This document shows positions 17,000 to 25,620 of a stretch of DNA of 64,000 nucleotides, in pieces (position 1 is the stretch's first letter; the number at the start of each line of letters is the position of its first letter). The notes under the pieces were generated by a model that made no database searches, was not told the DNA's origin, and worked only from the letters and a program-made list of their open reading frames with translations. The DNA is from Candidatus Gastranaerophilales bacterium. Its GTDB lineage: Bacteria > Cyanobacteriota > Vampirovibrionia > Gastranaerophilales > Gastranaerophilaceae. The DNA is taken from positions 62,001 through 126,000 of the forward strand of contig CALUUI010000003.1 in NCBI GenBank assembly GCA_944323925.1, given 5' to 3'. Made by a program: the position numbers and the translations under genes.

Positions 17000-18709
17000 C
17001 TACATTCTTTCCGGAGCAGTTACTTGAAGAATGTTAAGAGCATTATTAAGAACTTGTCTAATAGCTTCAATTAATGCTATACGCGATTTCATAAGTTCTT
17101 TGTCTTCAGAAATTACTCTGTTAGCATTGTAGAAGGAGTGGAATTCTGCTGCAAGCTCTTGAACATATCTGCAAATTGTGTAAACTGTTCTGTTTTGAGC
17201 AGAAAGAGTAACTACAGATTTGAATTCTTCAAGTTTTAACAGAAGTTTTCTTGCCTCACTTACTCTACCATCCATAAGAGATAAATCAAAATTAGATTTT
17301 AAATCTTCAAGTTCTTCTTTAGTAAGTGGTGCAGGTGATTTTTCTCCTGTTTCAGGATTTAGCTTTTCGTTAATAGCGTTTCTTAAAATAGAACAAGCTC
17401 TAGCGTATGCGTATTGAACATAGAAAACAGGATTTTCATCAGTTGAGCGTTTAGCAAGTTCAATATCGAAATCAAGAGTTGTATCTATATTTCTCATTTC
17501 CATCCAAAATCTTGTAGCATCAACACCAACTTCATCAATTAAGTCTTCAAGGGTTACCATGTTTTTGCGTTTGCCCATTCTGACTTCTTCTCCGTTGATA
17601 ACAAGATTTACTAATTGACCTAACAATACTTCAAGTTTATTAGGATCATAACCCAATGCTTCAATAGATGCCTTAACCCTTGCAACATACCCGTGGTGAT
17701 CAGCGCCCCAAATATTAATAAGTCTGTCATACCCTCTTTGAAGTTTATCAATGTGGTATGCAATATCAGCTGTAAGGTATGTATTAGAACCATCTGCTTT
17801 TTTAAGGACTCTATCTTGGTCATCACCGTATTCGCTTGACTTAAACCAGACAGCACCATCTTTTTCATAAAGCTTGCCTGCTGCTTGCAGTTTTTTAACA
17901 CATTCTTCAACCTTCCCTGATTTATGAAGGTCAAGTTCAGAGTAAAAATTATCAAATTCTACTCTAAAATTCTTTAATAATTCTTTTTGCAGATTTTCCA
18001 TTTCTTTTTTTGCATAATCTGAAAGAATCTTTGTATCCTCAGTTGGTTCGTGTTCTTCTAAGAACTTTTTGGCAACCGGAATAAGATATTCGCCCGGGTA
18101 ATAGTTTTTTCTTTCAATTTCATCAGTCGGGAAGTCAATATTTTCACCAAGTTGCTGCTTAATTCTTATTTTAAGAGAGTTGCCAAGTTTTTGAATTTGA
18201 CTTCCTGCATCGTTAATATAAAATTCCTGATAAACTTCGTGTCCATAAAATTTTAATAAATTAGCAAGAGCACTTCCCATAGCAGCCCAACGTCCATGCC
18301 CAATGTGGAATGGTCCTGTAGGGTTTGCTGATACGTATTCAAGAAGAATTTTTTCTTTTTCAATTTTTTCAGGTCTGCCATATTCTGATTTTTTATCAAG
18401 AATTTCTTTAAGTTCTTTTGCTAATAAATTGTCAGATATTTTAAAATTGATAAATCCACCTATAATTGAAACTGTATAATCTTCGGATTTAAGATATTCT
18501 GCAATAACGTTTGCAATAGCAGGCGGTGCAATTTTTGCAACTCTAGATAGTGATGAAACATTTATTGCAAAATCACCAAAGTCAGGGTTTTTAGGTTTTT
18601 CGACTATAAGCGAAACGTTTTCTTCGCCGGTCATTTGCCCCAGTTTATTTGATTTACATCCTTCTGCTATTCCATTTTTTACCGCATTTAATAAAATATC
18701 TTTTATCAT
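17000..18709 (-). CDS. argS: Arginine-tRNA ligase
   Basis: 569 aa class I synthetase. The N-terminal Add1 domain precedes the HIGH motif (SANPTGPFHIGHGRW, near residue 115). The KMSKS site is the degenerate MGKRKNMVTLEDLIDEVG form typical of ArgRS. A DALR anticodon-binding domain closes the protein (ELAAEFHSFYNANRVI, ending LNILQVTAPERM). Strong GAGGAAG binding site before the ATG. Divergent from mgtE with 71 bp between. Confidence 0.95.
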   Translation of the reverse strand: MIKDILLNAVKNGIAEGCKSNKLGQMTGEENVSLIVEKPKNPDFGDFAINVSSLSRVAKIAPPAIANVIAEYLKSEDYTVSIIGGFINFKISDNLLAKELKEILDKKSEYGRPEKIEKEKILLEYVSANPTGPFHIGHGRWAAMGSALANLLKFYGHEVYQEFYINDAGSQIQKLGNSLKIRIKQQLGENIDFPTDEIERKNYYPGEYLIPVAKKFLEEHEPTEDTKILSDYAKKEMENLQKELLKNFRVEFDNFYSELDLHKSGKVEECVKKLQAAGKLYEKDGAVWFKSSEYGDDQDRVLKKADGSNTYLTADIAYHIDKLQRGYDRLINIWGADHHGYVARVKASIEALGYDPNKLEVLLGQLVNLVINGEEVRMGKRKNMVTLEDLIDEVGVDATRFWMEMRNIDTTLDFDIELAKRSTDENPVFYVQYAYARACSILRNAINEKLNPETGEKSPAPLTKEELEDLKSNFDLSLMDGRVSEARKLLLKLEEFKSVVTLSAQNRTVYTICRYVQELAAEFHSFYNANRVISEDKELMKSRIALIEAIRQVLNNALNILQVTAPERM

Positions 18710-18768
18710 TTTCTTCCTCTTTGTTTTTTAGTGTTATTCTAATTATAGAATAAAAAATTTATTTTATA

Positions 18769-18774
18769 TATAAT
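18769..18774 (+). promoter_or_regulatory. -10 element of mgtE, possible leaderless mRNA
   Basis: TATAAT at 18769-18774 ends 6 nt before the mgtE ATG (18781), the same spacing as before the gene at 3440. The predicted transcript start is at or beside the ATG. No good -35 is visible and only AGG is available as a binding site. Confidence 0.5.
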
Positions 18775-18780
18775 AAGGCT

Positions 18781-20154
18781 ATGTTAAATATTCAAAACTC
18801 AGTAGACAGAATAAGGGAATTAGTATCCGAGAATAACATTGACTCATTGAAAACAGAGCTCAATGGATACCACTCTGCGGATTTGGCAGATATATTTCCT
18901 GATTTGGATACGCAAGAAAGAATAACTTGTTTTAATCTGATAGACGAAGATAAATCAGTTGAATTATTAGAATATTTACCTCCACAACTACAGGTCGAAA
19001 TTTTAGGTGATATAGATGCGGGCAAAGCATCGGAATTATTGTCAAAACTTCCTCACGATGACGCAGCTGACGTTCTTGGAGAACTGGAAGAAGACGAAAG
19101 TGCAAGTTATTTAGAGAAATTACCTCAAAAGTTTTCAAGCGAGGTAAGAGAACTTTTAAAATATGACGAAAGTACGGCAGGTGGTATTATGACACCGCTT
19201 GTGTTGACTGTAAATGCAAGTATGGATGTTGAAGGTGTACTTTCTACTATTAGAATTAAAGCTGAAAAAGAGAACATGGATTTGTATTATGTCTATGTTG
19301 TTGATAATCAAAATCATTTGGTAGGAGTTTTATCTCTAAGAGATTTATTAACAAGTCCTATACATAAAAATGTTAAAGATATTATGCAACGTGATATTGT
19401 CAAATTGCATATTGATGATTATCAAGATTACATAGCAGATGTATTTATGAAATATCAATTTAATGCACTGCCTGTTGTTGATATGTATAATCATCTTAAA
19501 GGTATTGTTACTTGGGATGATGCTCAAGATATCGTAGAAGAGGAAACAACAGATGAAATCTATACATCATCAGGTATCATAGTGGATTTGGCAGGTGATG
19601 ATGAGGATATATTGAGCGGTAATATATTTAATTCAATCAAAGCTCGAACTCCTTGGTTGTTTATAACTTTGATAGGAGAGTTTATAGCAGTAACTGTAGC
19701 CAATCATTTTACTTCAACGGTGAATGCATTACCGATAGTAGCTGTATTTATGCCATTATTAGCTGGATTAGGCGGAAATATTGGTACTCAAAGTATTACT
19801 CTGATGGTTCGTGGTCTATCTACAGGACAAATAACTTTGCGTTCGCAATTAAGACAAATTCTAAGAGAAAGTGCTGTTGGTTTATTGATAGGTTTGTTTT
19901 TTGGATTTATGGTAGCAGTAGTAACAATGGGCTGGCAACATAATGTAGCATTTGGTGTAATTGTAGGTGTCGCAATGGCATTGAATATGATGATTGCCGC
20001 TATAATTGGTGCAATGACACCTTTTATTCTGAAAAGATTAAAAATAGATCCGGCAGTGGCATCCGGCCCTGTTATTGCAACATCTATTGATGTTGTCGGA
20101 CTGTTTGTTTATTTCTCGCTGGTCACGTTTTATTTGATAAAGATAATGAATTAA
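18781..20154 (+). CDS. mgtE: Magnesium transporter MgtE
   Basis: 457 aa. MgtE layout: an N-terminal superhelical domain of about 130 residues with charged repeats (LLSKLPHDDAADVLGELEEDES), two CBS domains (GGIMTPLVLTVNAS; DIMQRDIVKLHIDDYQD; FNALPVVD) about 135-255, then five membrane helices with the pore signature PLLAGLGGNIGTQS. MgtE is a Mg2+-gated channel; the cytosolic domains close it at high Mg2+. Its possible leaderless start is described separately. Ends on a strong terminator shared with pnp. Confidence 0.95.
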   Translation: MLNIQNSVDRIRELVSENNIDSLKTELNGYHSADLADIFPDLDTQERITCFNLIDEDKSVELLEYLPPQLQVEILGDIDAGKASELLSKLPHDDAADVLGELEEDESASYLEKLPQKFSSEVRELLKYDESTAGGIMTPLVLTVNASMDVEGVLSTIRIKAEKENMDLYYVYVVDNQNHLVGVLSLRDLLTSPIHKNVKDIMQRDIVKLHIDDYQDYIADVFMKYQFNALPVVDMYNHLKGIVTWDDAQDIVEEETTDEIYTSSGIIVDLAGDDEDILSGNIFNSIKARTPWLFITLIGEFIAVTVANHFTSTVNALPIVAVFMPLLAGLGGNIGTQSITLMVRGLSTGQITLRSQLRQILRESAVGLLIGLFFGFMVAVVTMGWQHNVAFGVIVGVAMALNMMIAAIIGAMTPFILKRLKIDPAVASGPVIATSIDVVGLFVYFSLVTFYLIKIMN

Positions 20155-20171
20155 TTAAGTTTTTACATAAT

Positions 20172-20212
20172 AAAAATAGCGTTGGATTAATTAAATCCAA
20201 CGCTATTTTTGT
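20172..20212. terminator. Bidirectional intrinsic terminator
   Basis: A 17-bp perfect stem AAAAATAGCGTTGGATT (20172-20188) with its complement at 20194-20210 around a 5-nt loop. It serves the convergent mgtE and pnp. Confidence 0.9.
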
Positions 20213-20227
20213 CCTAATTATAAAGTC

Positions 20228-22366
20228 TTATAGGCATTTAGCTTTATCTTCTTCAGTTACCCCCTTGATAGTAAGGTTAATTCTTCCTTTATCATCAATT
20301 TTGATAACTTTAACAATTACTTCGTCACCGATATTAATGTGAGGTTCAATAGTTTCAATTCTTTCTTGACAGATTTGAGAAATATGAACCATACCGTCTT
20401 TACCACCGCCAAGTTCAACAAATGCACCTATAGGTATAATTCTAACAACTTTACCTTTAATAACCATACCAACTTCCGGCTTGAAGGTTAAATCTCTAAT
20501 CATTTTCTTAGCGATTTCAGCACCCTCTTGGTCGTTAGAAGTTATAGTAATAATACCGTTGTCTTGGATATCGATTTCAGCACCTGAAGCATCGATGATA
20601 GCTCTAATTTGTTTTCCGCCAGGTCCGATAACAGTTCCGATATCTTCAACAGGAATAGTCATTGTTGAAATCGATGGAGCAAATGGTGATAAGTGATCTC
20701 TAGGTTGAGTAATAACTTTTCTCATTTCTCCAAGAATATGTAATCTGCCTTCTTTAGCTTGTTGTAAAGCTCTTCTTAAAGTATCGTTAGAAATACCTTT
20801 AGCCTTCATATCCATTTGAAGAGCAGTAATTGCTTCATCATTACCTGTAACTTTGAAATCCATGTCTCCAAGGAAGTCTTCGATACCTTGAATATCAGTA
20901 AGAACAACAGGTTCTCTTCCTTCTTCGGTAATCATACCCATAGCAACACCGCCAATCATGCACTTAACAGGAACACCCGCATCCATAAGCGCCATAGAAC
21001 TTCCGCAAGTAGAGCCCATAGAAGTAGATCCGTTAGATTCAAGTACATCAGATGTTACTCTTATAACATAACCAAATTCTTCTTGAGAAGGAAGAGCAGG
21101 CACGTTAGCTCTTTCAGCAAGGTTTCCGTGTCCGACTTCACGTCTGCCAGGCCCTCTTAATGGCTTAACTTCACCAACAGAGAATCCCGGGAATATGTAT
21201 TTGTGCATATAAGTTTTTTCAGTTTGTGGATCAACACCGTCAATCTCTTGTTTCATACCGGGACCGGCAAGAGTCGCAACAGAAAGTATTTGTGTTTGTC
21301 CTCTTGTAAATACGGCAGAACCGTGAGCTCTTGGAATTACTCCAACTTCACACCAGATAGGACGAACTTCGTTTGGTTTTCTTCCATCAGCACGAACTCC
21401 TTCATCCAAAATCATGGTTCTCATAACTTTCTTTTCTTCAGCTTTGAATTCTTCAGCTACAAAGTCAATGCCGGTTTCTTCCATCATAACGTTAATAGGA
21501 TGGTCTTCAGGCAATGCTTCGATTTTTTCTTTTACAAGTTTTTTTGCTTCTTCAAGTTTTTCTTGTCTGTATGCTCTGTCAAAATTGTGATATGCATCAA
21601 AAATCATATCATAAGCAGTTTCGTGAATTATGTTTTTAAGCTCGGTTGTATCATACGGATTAACAAATTCTTCTTTAACAACTCCACACGCTTTTGCAAA
21701 CTCAACTTGAGCATCACATTGTTTTCTGATTTCATTTTGAGCGAATTCAACAGCTTCCATAATGTCATCTTCAGTAACGAATTTGCAACCTGCTTCAACC
21801 ATAATAACGCTGTCATGTGTACCTGCAACAACAATGTCTAAATCAGATTTGTCAGCTTCTTGGTGAGTTGGGTTAGCAATAAGTTGTCCGTCAACTTTTG
21901 AAACTCTAACAGCCCCGATAGGTCCTTCAAAAGGAGCACCTGTAAGCATAAGAGCACAAGAAGCACCAAGCATTGCTAAAGTGTCAGGTTGATTTTGTTG
22001 GTCATAGCTAAATAATTGAGCAACAATTTGTATATCATTTCTATAACCTTTAGGGAATAAAGGTCTGATAGGTCTGTCAATAAGTCTTGAAATTAGAATA
22101 GCTTTGTCGCTTGATTTACCTTCAGAACGATTGTAGCCACCAGGGATACGACCTATAGCAGACATTCTTTCTTCATAATCAATAAGTAGAGGGAAGAAAT
22201 CAATACCAACTCTCGGTTCTTTGCTTACAACAGCATGAACAAAAAGCATGGTATCTCCACATCTTACTGTAACACTTCCATTAGTCGATTGTGCGTACTT
22301 TCCTGTCTCGATTGTTACGGTTTTACCACCGATTTCAATCTCGAATTTTTTAGTTTCTGGTACCAT
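20228..22366 (-). CDS. pnp: Polyribonucleotide nucleotidyltransferase (PNPase)
   Basis: 712 aa, standard length. Two RNase PH domains flank an all-helical domain. The second carries the catalytic region (GHGNLAERA, STSMGSTCGSSMALMDAGVP, MDFKVTGNDEAITALQMD). A KH domain (EDIGTVIGPGGKQIRAII) and an S1 domain (IKGKVVRIIPIGAFVELGGGKDG) follow. PNPase degrades RNA 3' to 5' by phosphorolysis and belongs to the degradosome. rpsO, its usual neighbour, is absent. Monocistronic, divergent from the small transcription unit at 22.5 kb. Confidence 0.97.
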   Translation of the reverse strand: MVPETKKFEIEIGGKTVTIETGKYAQSTNGSVTVRCGDTMLFVHAVVSKEPRVGIDFFPLLIDYEERMSAIGRIPGGYNRSEGKSSDKAILISRLIDRPIRPLFPKGYRNDIQIVAQLFSYDQQNQPDTLAMLGASCALMLTGAPFEGPIGAVRVSKVDGQLIANPTHQEADKSDLDIVVAGTHDSVIMVEAGCKFVTEDDIMEAVEFAQNEIRKQCDAQVEFAKACGVVKEEFVNPYDTTELKNIIHETAYDMIFDAYHNFDRAYRQEKLEEAKKLVKEKIEALPEDHPINVMMEETGIDFVAEEFKAEEKKVMRTMILDEGVRADGRKPNEVRPIWCEVGVIPRAHGSAVFTRGQTQILSVATLAGPGMKQEIDGVDPQTEKTYMHKYIFPGFSVGEVKPLRGPGRREVGHGNLAERANVPALPSQEEFGYVIRVTSDVLESNGSTSMGSTCGSSMALMDAGVPVKCMIGGVAMGMITEEGREPVVLTDIQGIEDFLGDMDFKVTGNDEAITALQMDMKAKGISNDTLRRALQQAKEGRLHILGEMRKVITQPRDHLSPFAPSISTMTIPVEDIGTVIGPGGKQIRAIIDASGAEIDIQDNGIITITSNDQEGAEIAKKMIRDLTFKPEVGMVIKGKVVRIIPIGAFVELGGGKDGMVHISQICQERIETIEPHINIGDEVIVKVIKIDDKGRINLTIKGVTEEDKAKCL

Positions 22367-22514
22367 TTTTCCTACTTTCTTCGGCTGCTCGATAGCCGAA
22401 ATTCTTTTTTACTATCTCTTTTTACAATTCTAATTTTACTATAAAAAAGAAATATATACTATCAAAACTATAATCATAAGGGGTAAACTTTTGTTACAAT
22501 AATTCTTAAAAGGC

Positions 22515-22543
22515 TTGCGGAAATCGAGTATTTGCGATATAAT
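22515..22543 (+). promoter_or_regulatory. Promoter of the small transcript at 22.5-23.0 kb
   Basis: TTGCGG (22515-22520), exactly 17 nt, TATAAT (22538-22543). Predicted start near 22550, about 165 nt before the 50-codon frame. Confidence 0.7.
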
Positions 22544-22558
22544 TGCTTTGTAAAAATT

Positions 22559-22652
22559 GTTTCGACAACAACGAAATTTGTTAGGTGTAGTGGAATAATG
22601 GTTGGTTTATAAAAACAAATTTCGATAATAATCAAATCCAGTAGGGTTTGAT
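22559..22652 (+). promoter_or_regulatory. Folded 5' leader with competing hairpins
   Basis: Three pairings are visible. CGAAATTTGTT (22572-22582) is the exact reverse complement of AACAAATTTCG (22614-22624). TTTCG (22560-22564) can instead pair with CGAAA (22572-22576), in competition with the 11-bp stem. ATCAAATCC (22631-22639) pairs with GGGTTTGAT (22644-22652) around AGTA with one G-U. The TTCGAYAAYAAY words at 22561 and 22621 are 60 bp apart. No known riboswitch was recognised. Confidence 0.5.
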
Positions 22653-22714
22653 GTATATAGAAAATATCATGTTTGGTATATATTTAGTGTTACTTAAAAT
22701 GTGGGGGAAGACCT

Positions 22715-22867
22715 ATGATTACAACTGCAACTGAAATGAAAAAGTCGAAACAAACTTTTAATGATGAGTTTGAAAATTATTTGAAAAAACAACAACTTAA
22801 AACAACTTTCAACGGCTCAGAACTTGAAACCTTTTCTTGGTACAAAAAAGTTTTAGGCTTAATATAG
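22715..22867 (+). CDS. Small protein of 50 aa, unknown function
   Basis: The frame ATG 22715 to TAG 22867 encodes a 50-residue polar protein. It begins MITTATEMKKSKQTFNDEF, is rich in K, T, E and Q, and ends with an aromatic-hydrophobic tail (TFSWYKKVLGLI). The strong GTGGGGGAAGA binding site 5-14 nt upstream, the promoter at 22515, the folded leader and the downstream terminator together argue that it is translated. No membrane helix. It is the only frame in an otherwise gene-free 670-bp stretch. Confidence 0.55.
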   Translation: MITTATEMKKSKQTFNDEFENYLKKQQLKTTFNGSELETFSWYKKVLGLI

Positions 22868-23012
22868 TCGATTAATTTATACGGCTAAAATATAATGGTC
22901 TTTTTTTCTCTCACAAGGGAGAGAGAGTGGAATTGTTGTTGTATGAAATGATGTTTGCTCACTATTTTCTGTTGTGAACTGCCGTCGCCTCTCCATCGAC
23001 GGCCTTTTTCTT
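22868..23012 (+). terminator. 3' region and intrinsic terminator of the small transcript
   Basis: Nothing coding was seen from 22868 to 22980, apart from a CTCTC/GAGAG pairing near 22905-22925. GCCGTCG (22981-22987) pairs with CGACGGC (22997-23003), followed by CTTTTTCTTG. The T-run is on the plus strand, so the hairpin belongs to the small transcript, not to ilvD. Confidence 0.7.
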
Positions 23013-23037
23013 GTCTTTTTACTTCCTGTATTTGATT

Positions 23038-24693
23038 TTACACAATTGCCCCGTGGCTGGCATCTTTCACTGAGCGGGCATATTTTGCCAGATAACCGCT
23101 TTTGTGTTTAGGGATAAACGGTTTTAATTTTGCTTTGCGTTCAGCCAGAGTTTTATCATCAACCAATAAATCCAGTGTTCGTTTATTAATATCGATTTTT
23201 ATTTTATCGCCTTTTTCTATTAGTGCGATAGCCCCGCCATCTGCTGCTTCAGGGCATATATGTCCAATACAAATCCCCCTTGTGCCGCCTGAAAATCTTC
23301 CGTCTGTAATAAGTGCCGCTGTTGTTCCAAGACCTTTACCAACAAGCAAAGATGTTGGTGCAAGCATTTCACGCATTCCCGGCCCGCCTTTAGGACCTTC
23401 ATAACGTATTACAATTACATCTCCTGCTTTTATTTCATCATTTTCAAGAGCTTCCATTGCTGCTTCTTCACTATCATAGGGTTTTGCTATCCCTTCAAAT
23501 TCATAACATTTTTCATCTATGCCCGAAATCTTAGTTACGCAGCCTTCGCTTGCAATATTTCCGTACAAAATACCTAATCCGGGTTTAGTTGTAACCGGAT
23601 TTTCGGGGGAGTGAATTAATTCTGTATCGACCCAAGTATTTTTGATTAAATCTTCCATACTTATTTGAATAACGCCTGTTGTATTTTTGAGCTCTTTAAT
23701 TTTTCCATAAAGTGTTTTTAAAACAGCGCTAATTCCGCCTGCATTATGCAAGTCTGTCATTGTCGGAGCTGCTGATGGGTCAAGTTTAACGATTTGTTTT
23801 ATTTTGTTACTAAGTTCTTCAAAGTCGTTAAGATCTACGTTAATATTTCCTGCATTTGCGATAGCAAGAATATGCAAGAAGGAATTTGTAGAACCACCCA
23901 TTGCAAGGTCACAGATGATAGCATTTCTTAGAGAGTCTCTTGTAATTATATCAGAGGGTTTAATGTTGTTTTTAACAAGTTCTACAATTTGTAACCCACT
24001 GTCAAAAGCTATTCTTCTTTTTAGGGCCGAAACAGCAGATGCGGTAGCGCATTGTGGCAGGCTCATTCCCATAACTTCTGTTAAGCAGGCCATAGTGTTT
24101 GCTGTGTATAACCCTTGGCAAGCGCCTGCTGAGGGGCAAGAATTTTCTTCAAGCTCGTGTAATTTTTGTTCGTCAATAATTCCTGCTCTATATTGTCCAA
24201 CGGCTTCAAAAGAGCCCTTTATCATTGTTAGTTTTTGATGTTGGCAAACTCCATCCAACATAGGACCTGCGGTTACTATTATTGTCGGAATATTTAATCT
24301 TAGAGCTGCAATTAGCATCCCGGGGGTTATTTTATCGCAGTTAGACAATAACACGAGTCCATCAAGTTGGTGAGCAGCTGCAACAGTTTCAACACAGTCA
24401 GCGATTAAATCTCTTGAAGGTAGCGAATATTGCATTCCGCTATGCCCCATAGCTATTCCGTCACATACTGCAGGGACTCCAAAAACAAAGGCCTGACCTC
24501 CGCCTGAATGAATACCTTTTTCTATTTGGCGTTCTAAATCTCTCATTCCGATGTGACCGGGTACTAAGTCTGAAAATGAACTGGCTATTCCTATAAAAGG
24601 TGAATTAATATTTTTTTTACTAACTCCTGCGGCATAAAGAAGTCCTCTGTGAGGTGTTCTTGCTATTCCTTGCTTTATTTTATCACTGTTCAT
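23038..24693 (-). CDS. ilvD: Dihydroxy-acid dehydratase
   Basis: 551 aa, standard length. Removes water from 2,3-dihydroxy-isovalerate or -methylvalerate to give the 2-keto acids of valine and isoleucine. The iron-sulfur ligands are seen in [11 protein letters not shown] (near residue 77), [11 protein letters not shown] (Cys119, with Asp120-Lys121 as Mg2+ ligands) and [18 protein letters not shown]-terminal [10 protein letters not shown] and [11 protein letters not shown] motifs are intact. Its ATG overlaps the nagA stop by 4 bases, so it is last in the ftsI-murE-nagA-ilvD run. No other branched-chain amino-acid gene is in the window. Confidence 0.96.
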   Translation of the reverse strand: MNSDKIKQGIARTPHRGLLYAAGVSKKNINSPFIGIASSFSDLVPGHIGMRDLERQIEKGIHSGGGQAFVFGVPAVCDGIAMGHSGMQYSLPSRDLIADCVETVAAAHQLDGLVLLSNCDKITPGMLIAALRLNIPTIIVTAGPMLDGVCQHQKLTMIKGSFEAVGQYRAGIIDEQKLHELEENSCPSAGACQGLYTANTMACLTEVMGMSLPQCATASAVSALKRRIAFDSGLQIVELVKNNIKPSDIITRDSLRNAIICDLAMGGSTNSFLHILAIANAGNINVDLNDFEELSNKIKQIVKLDPSAAPTMTDLHNAGGISAVLKTLYGKIKELKNTTGVIQISMEDLIKNTWVDTELIHSPENPVTTKPGLGILYGNIASEGCVTKISGIDEKCYEFEGIAKPYDSEEAAMEALENDEIKAGDVIVIRYEGPKGGPGMREMLAPTSLLVGKGLGTTAALITDGRFSGGTRGICIGHICPEAADGGAIALIEKGDKIKIDINKRTLDLLVDDKTLAERKAKLKPFIPKHKSGYLAKYARSVKDASHGAIV

Positions 24694-25598
24694 TTTCTTA
24701 CCTCTAATATGTCAAAATTTGTATCCCAAATTATTTCACCATCAAGATTAATATTGTGATATTTATATACATTATTAATAAACTCTAAATTCATAAGCCC
24801 AATGTTATGAAGTCGTTTTATTATTTTGTCTAAAAGTGTTGTGCTTCCTGCTATTGTGCCGGAAAGTGAGGTTGCTGTTTCTCCGTTATAAAAGATTTGT
24901 TCGCCTGCAAATATTGTTTCTTTTATATCGCTATAGGTTATGGGCAGCGCATCACTAATCAATATTATTTTATCAGCAGGTTTAAGTTTAAAAGTGAGTT
25001 TAATTATTTCATCACTTAAGTGTTTTCCATCGCAGATTAATTCTGTATAAATTTCGTCATTCATTAAAGCTGAAAGGGCTGTACTTTTTTCTCTATGAGT
25101 TATTCCTTTCATAGCGTTGAATAAATGAGTTACAGCATCAATCCCCCATAAATCGCTTCCAATACAATGTCCCGCCTGAATTTTTACTTCTTTATTATGA
25201 AGATAGTCAATGAGCCCTTCATCTAATTCGGGCGCAAGAGTTATTATTTTTATGAAGTCATCTTCTATTTTTTTATAATTTTCAACAGTAACAGGTAAAA
25301 AGTATTGAGGATTATGAATCCCTTTTTTAAGTGGATTAATAAAAATACCTTCGAGGTGAATACCTAGAATTTTAGCTGTGTCTTGTTCTTTATATTGAGC
25401 CGCTTTTTTTATTTGTGTAATTTGTCTTTTGATGTTTTCAATACTATCAGTAACAAGTGTCGGGAAATAGCCTCCAATGCCGTGCTTGTATAAGTTTTTT
25501 GACAAGTACATAATTTCTTCGGTATTAGCAGTGCTAAGATCAACACCAAATGCTCCGTGAATATGCTGTTCAATTAAGAGTTTTGTTTTAAGTGTCAA
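24690..25598 (-). CDS. nagA: Short NagA-type N-acetylglucosamine-6-phosphate deacetylase
   Basis: 302 aa, against about 380 for the family. It starts almost at the metal motif (EQHIHG, His12 and His14), so most of the N-terminal beta-sandwich strands are missing. Other motifs are kept: LGIHLEGIF (metal Glu; the usual HLEGPF Pro is Ile), [32 protein letters not shown] and catalytic Asp in LISDALPIT. The start is TTG 25598; an in-frame TAA lies directly before it and murE ends 22 bases upstream, so the shortness is real. It frees GlcN-6-P for wall recycling. Folding without the N-terminal strands is uncertain. Confidence 0.75.
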   Translation of the reverse strand: MTLKTKLLIEQHIHGAFGVDLSTANTEEIMYLSKNLYKHGIGGYFPTLVTDSIENIKRQITQIKKAAQYKEQDTAKILGIHLEGIFINPLKKGIHNPQYFLPVTVENYKKIEDDFIKIITLAPELDEGLIDYLHNKEVKIQAGHCIGSDLWGIDAVTHLFNAMKGITHREKSTALSALMNDEIYTELICDGKHLSDEIIKLTFKLKPADKIILISDALPITYSDIKETIFAGEQIFYNGETATSLSGTIAGSTTLLDKIIKRLHNIGLMNLEFINNVYKYHNINLDGEIIWDTNFDILEVRK

Positions 25599-25620
25599 TT
25601 ATTTCACTCTTTCTTTTTAA

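Noticed and set aside
20816-21841. Long open frames on the plus strand opposite pnp
   Set aside because: They are antisense to a fully conserved PNPase, have odd F/S/N-rich composition and no binding sites; typical shadows of an AT-rich coding strand.
22868-23037. tRNA, SRP RNA or 6S RNA in the pnp-ilvD gap
   Set aside because: No cloverleaf, no SRP core motif and no long rod-like pairing; the structure seen is a terminator.
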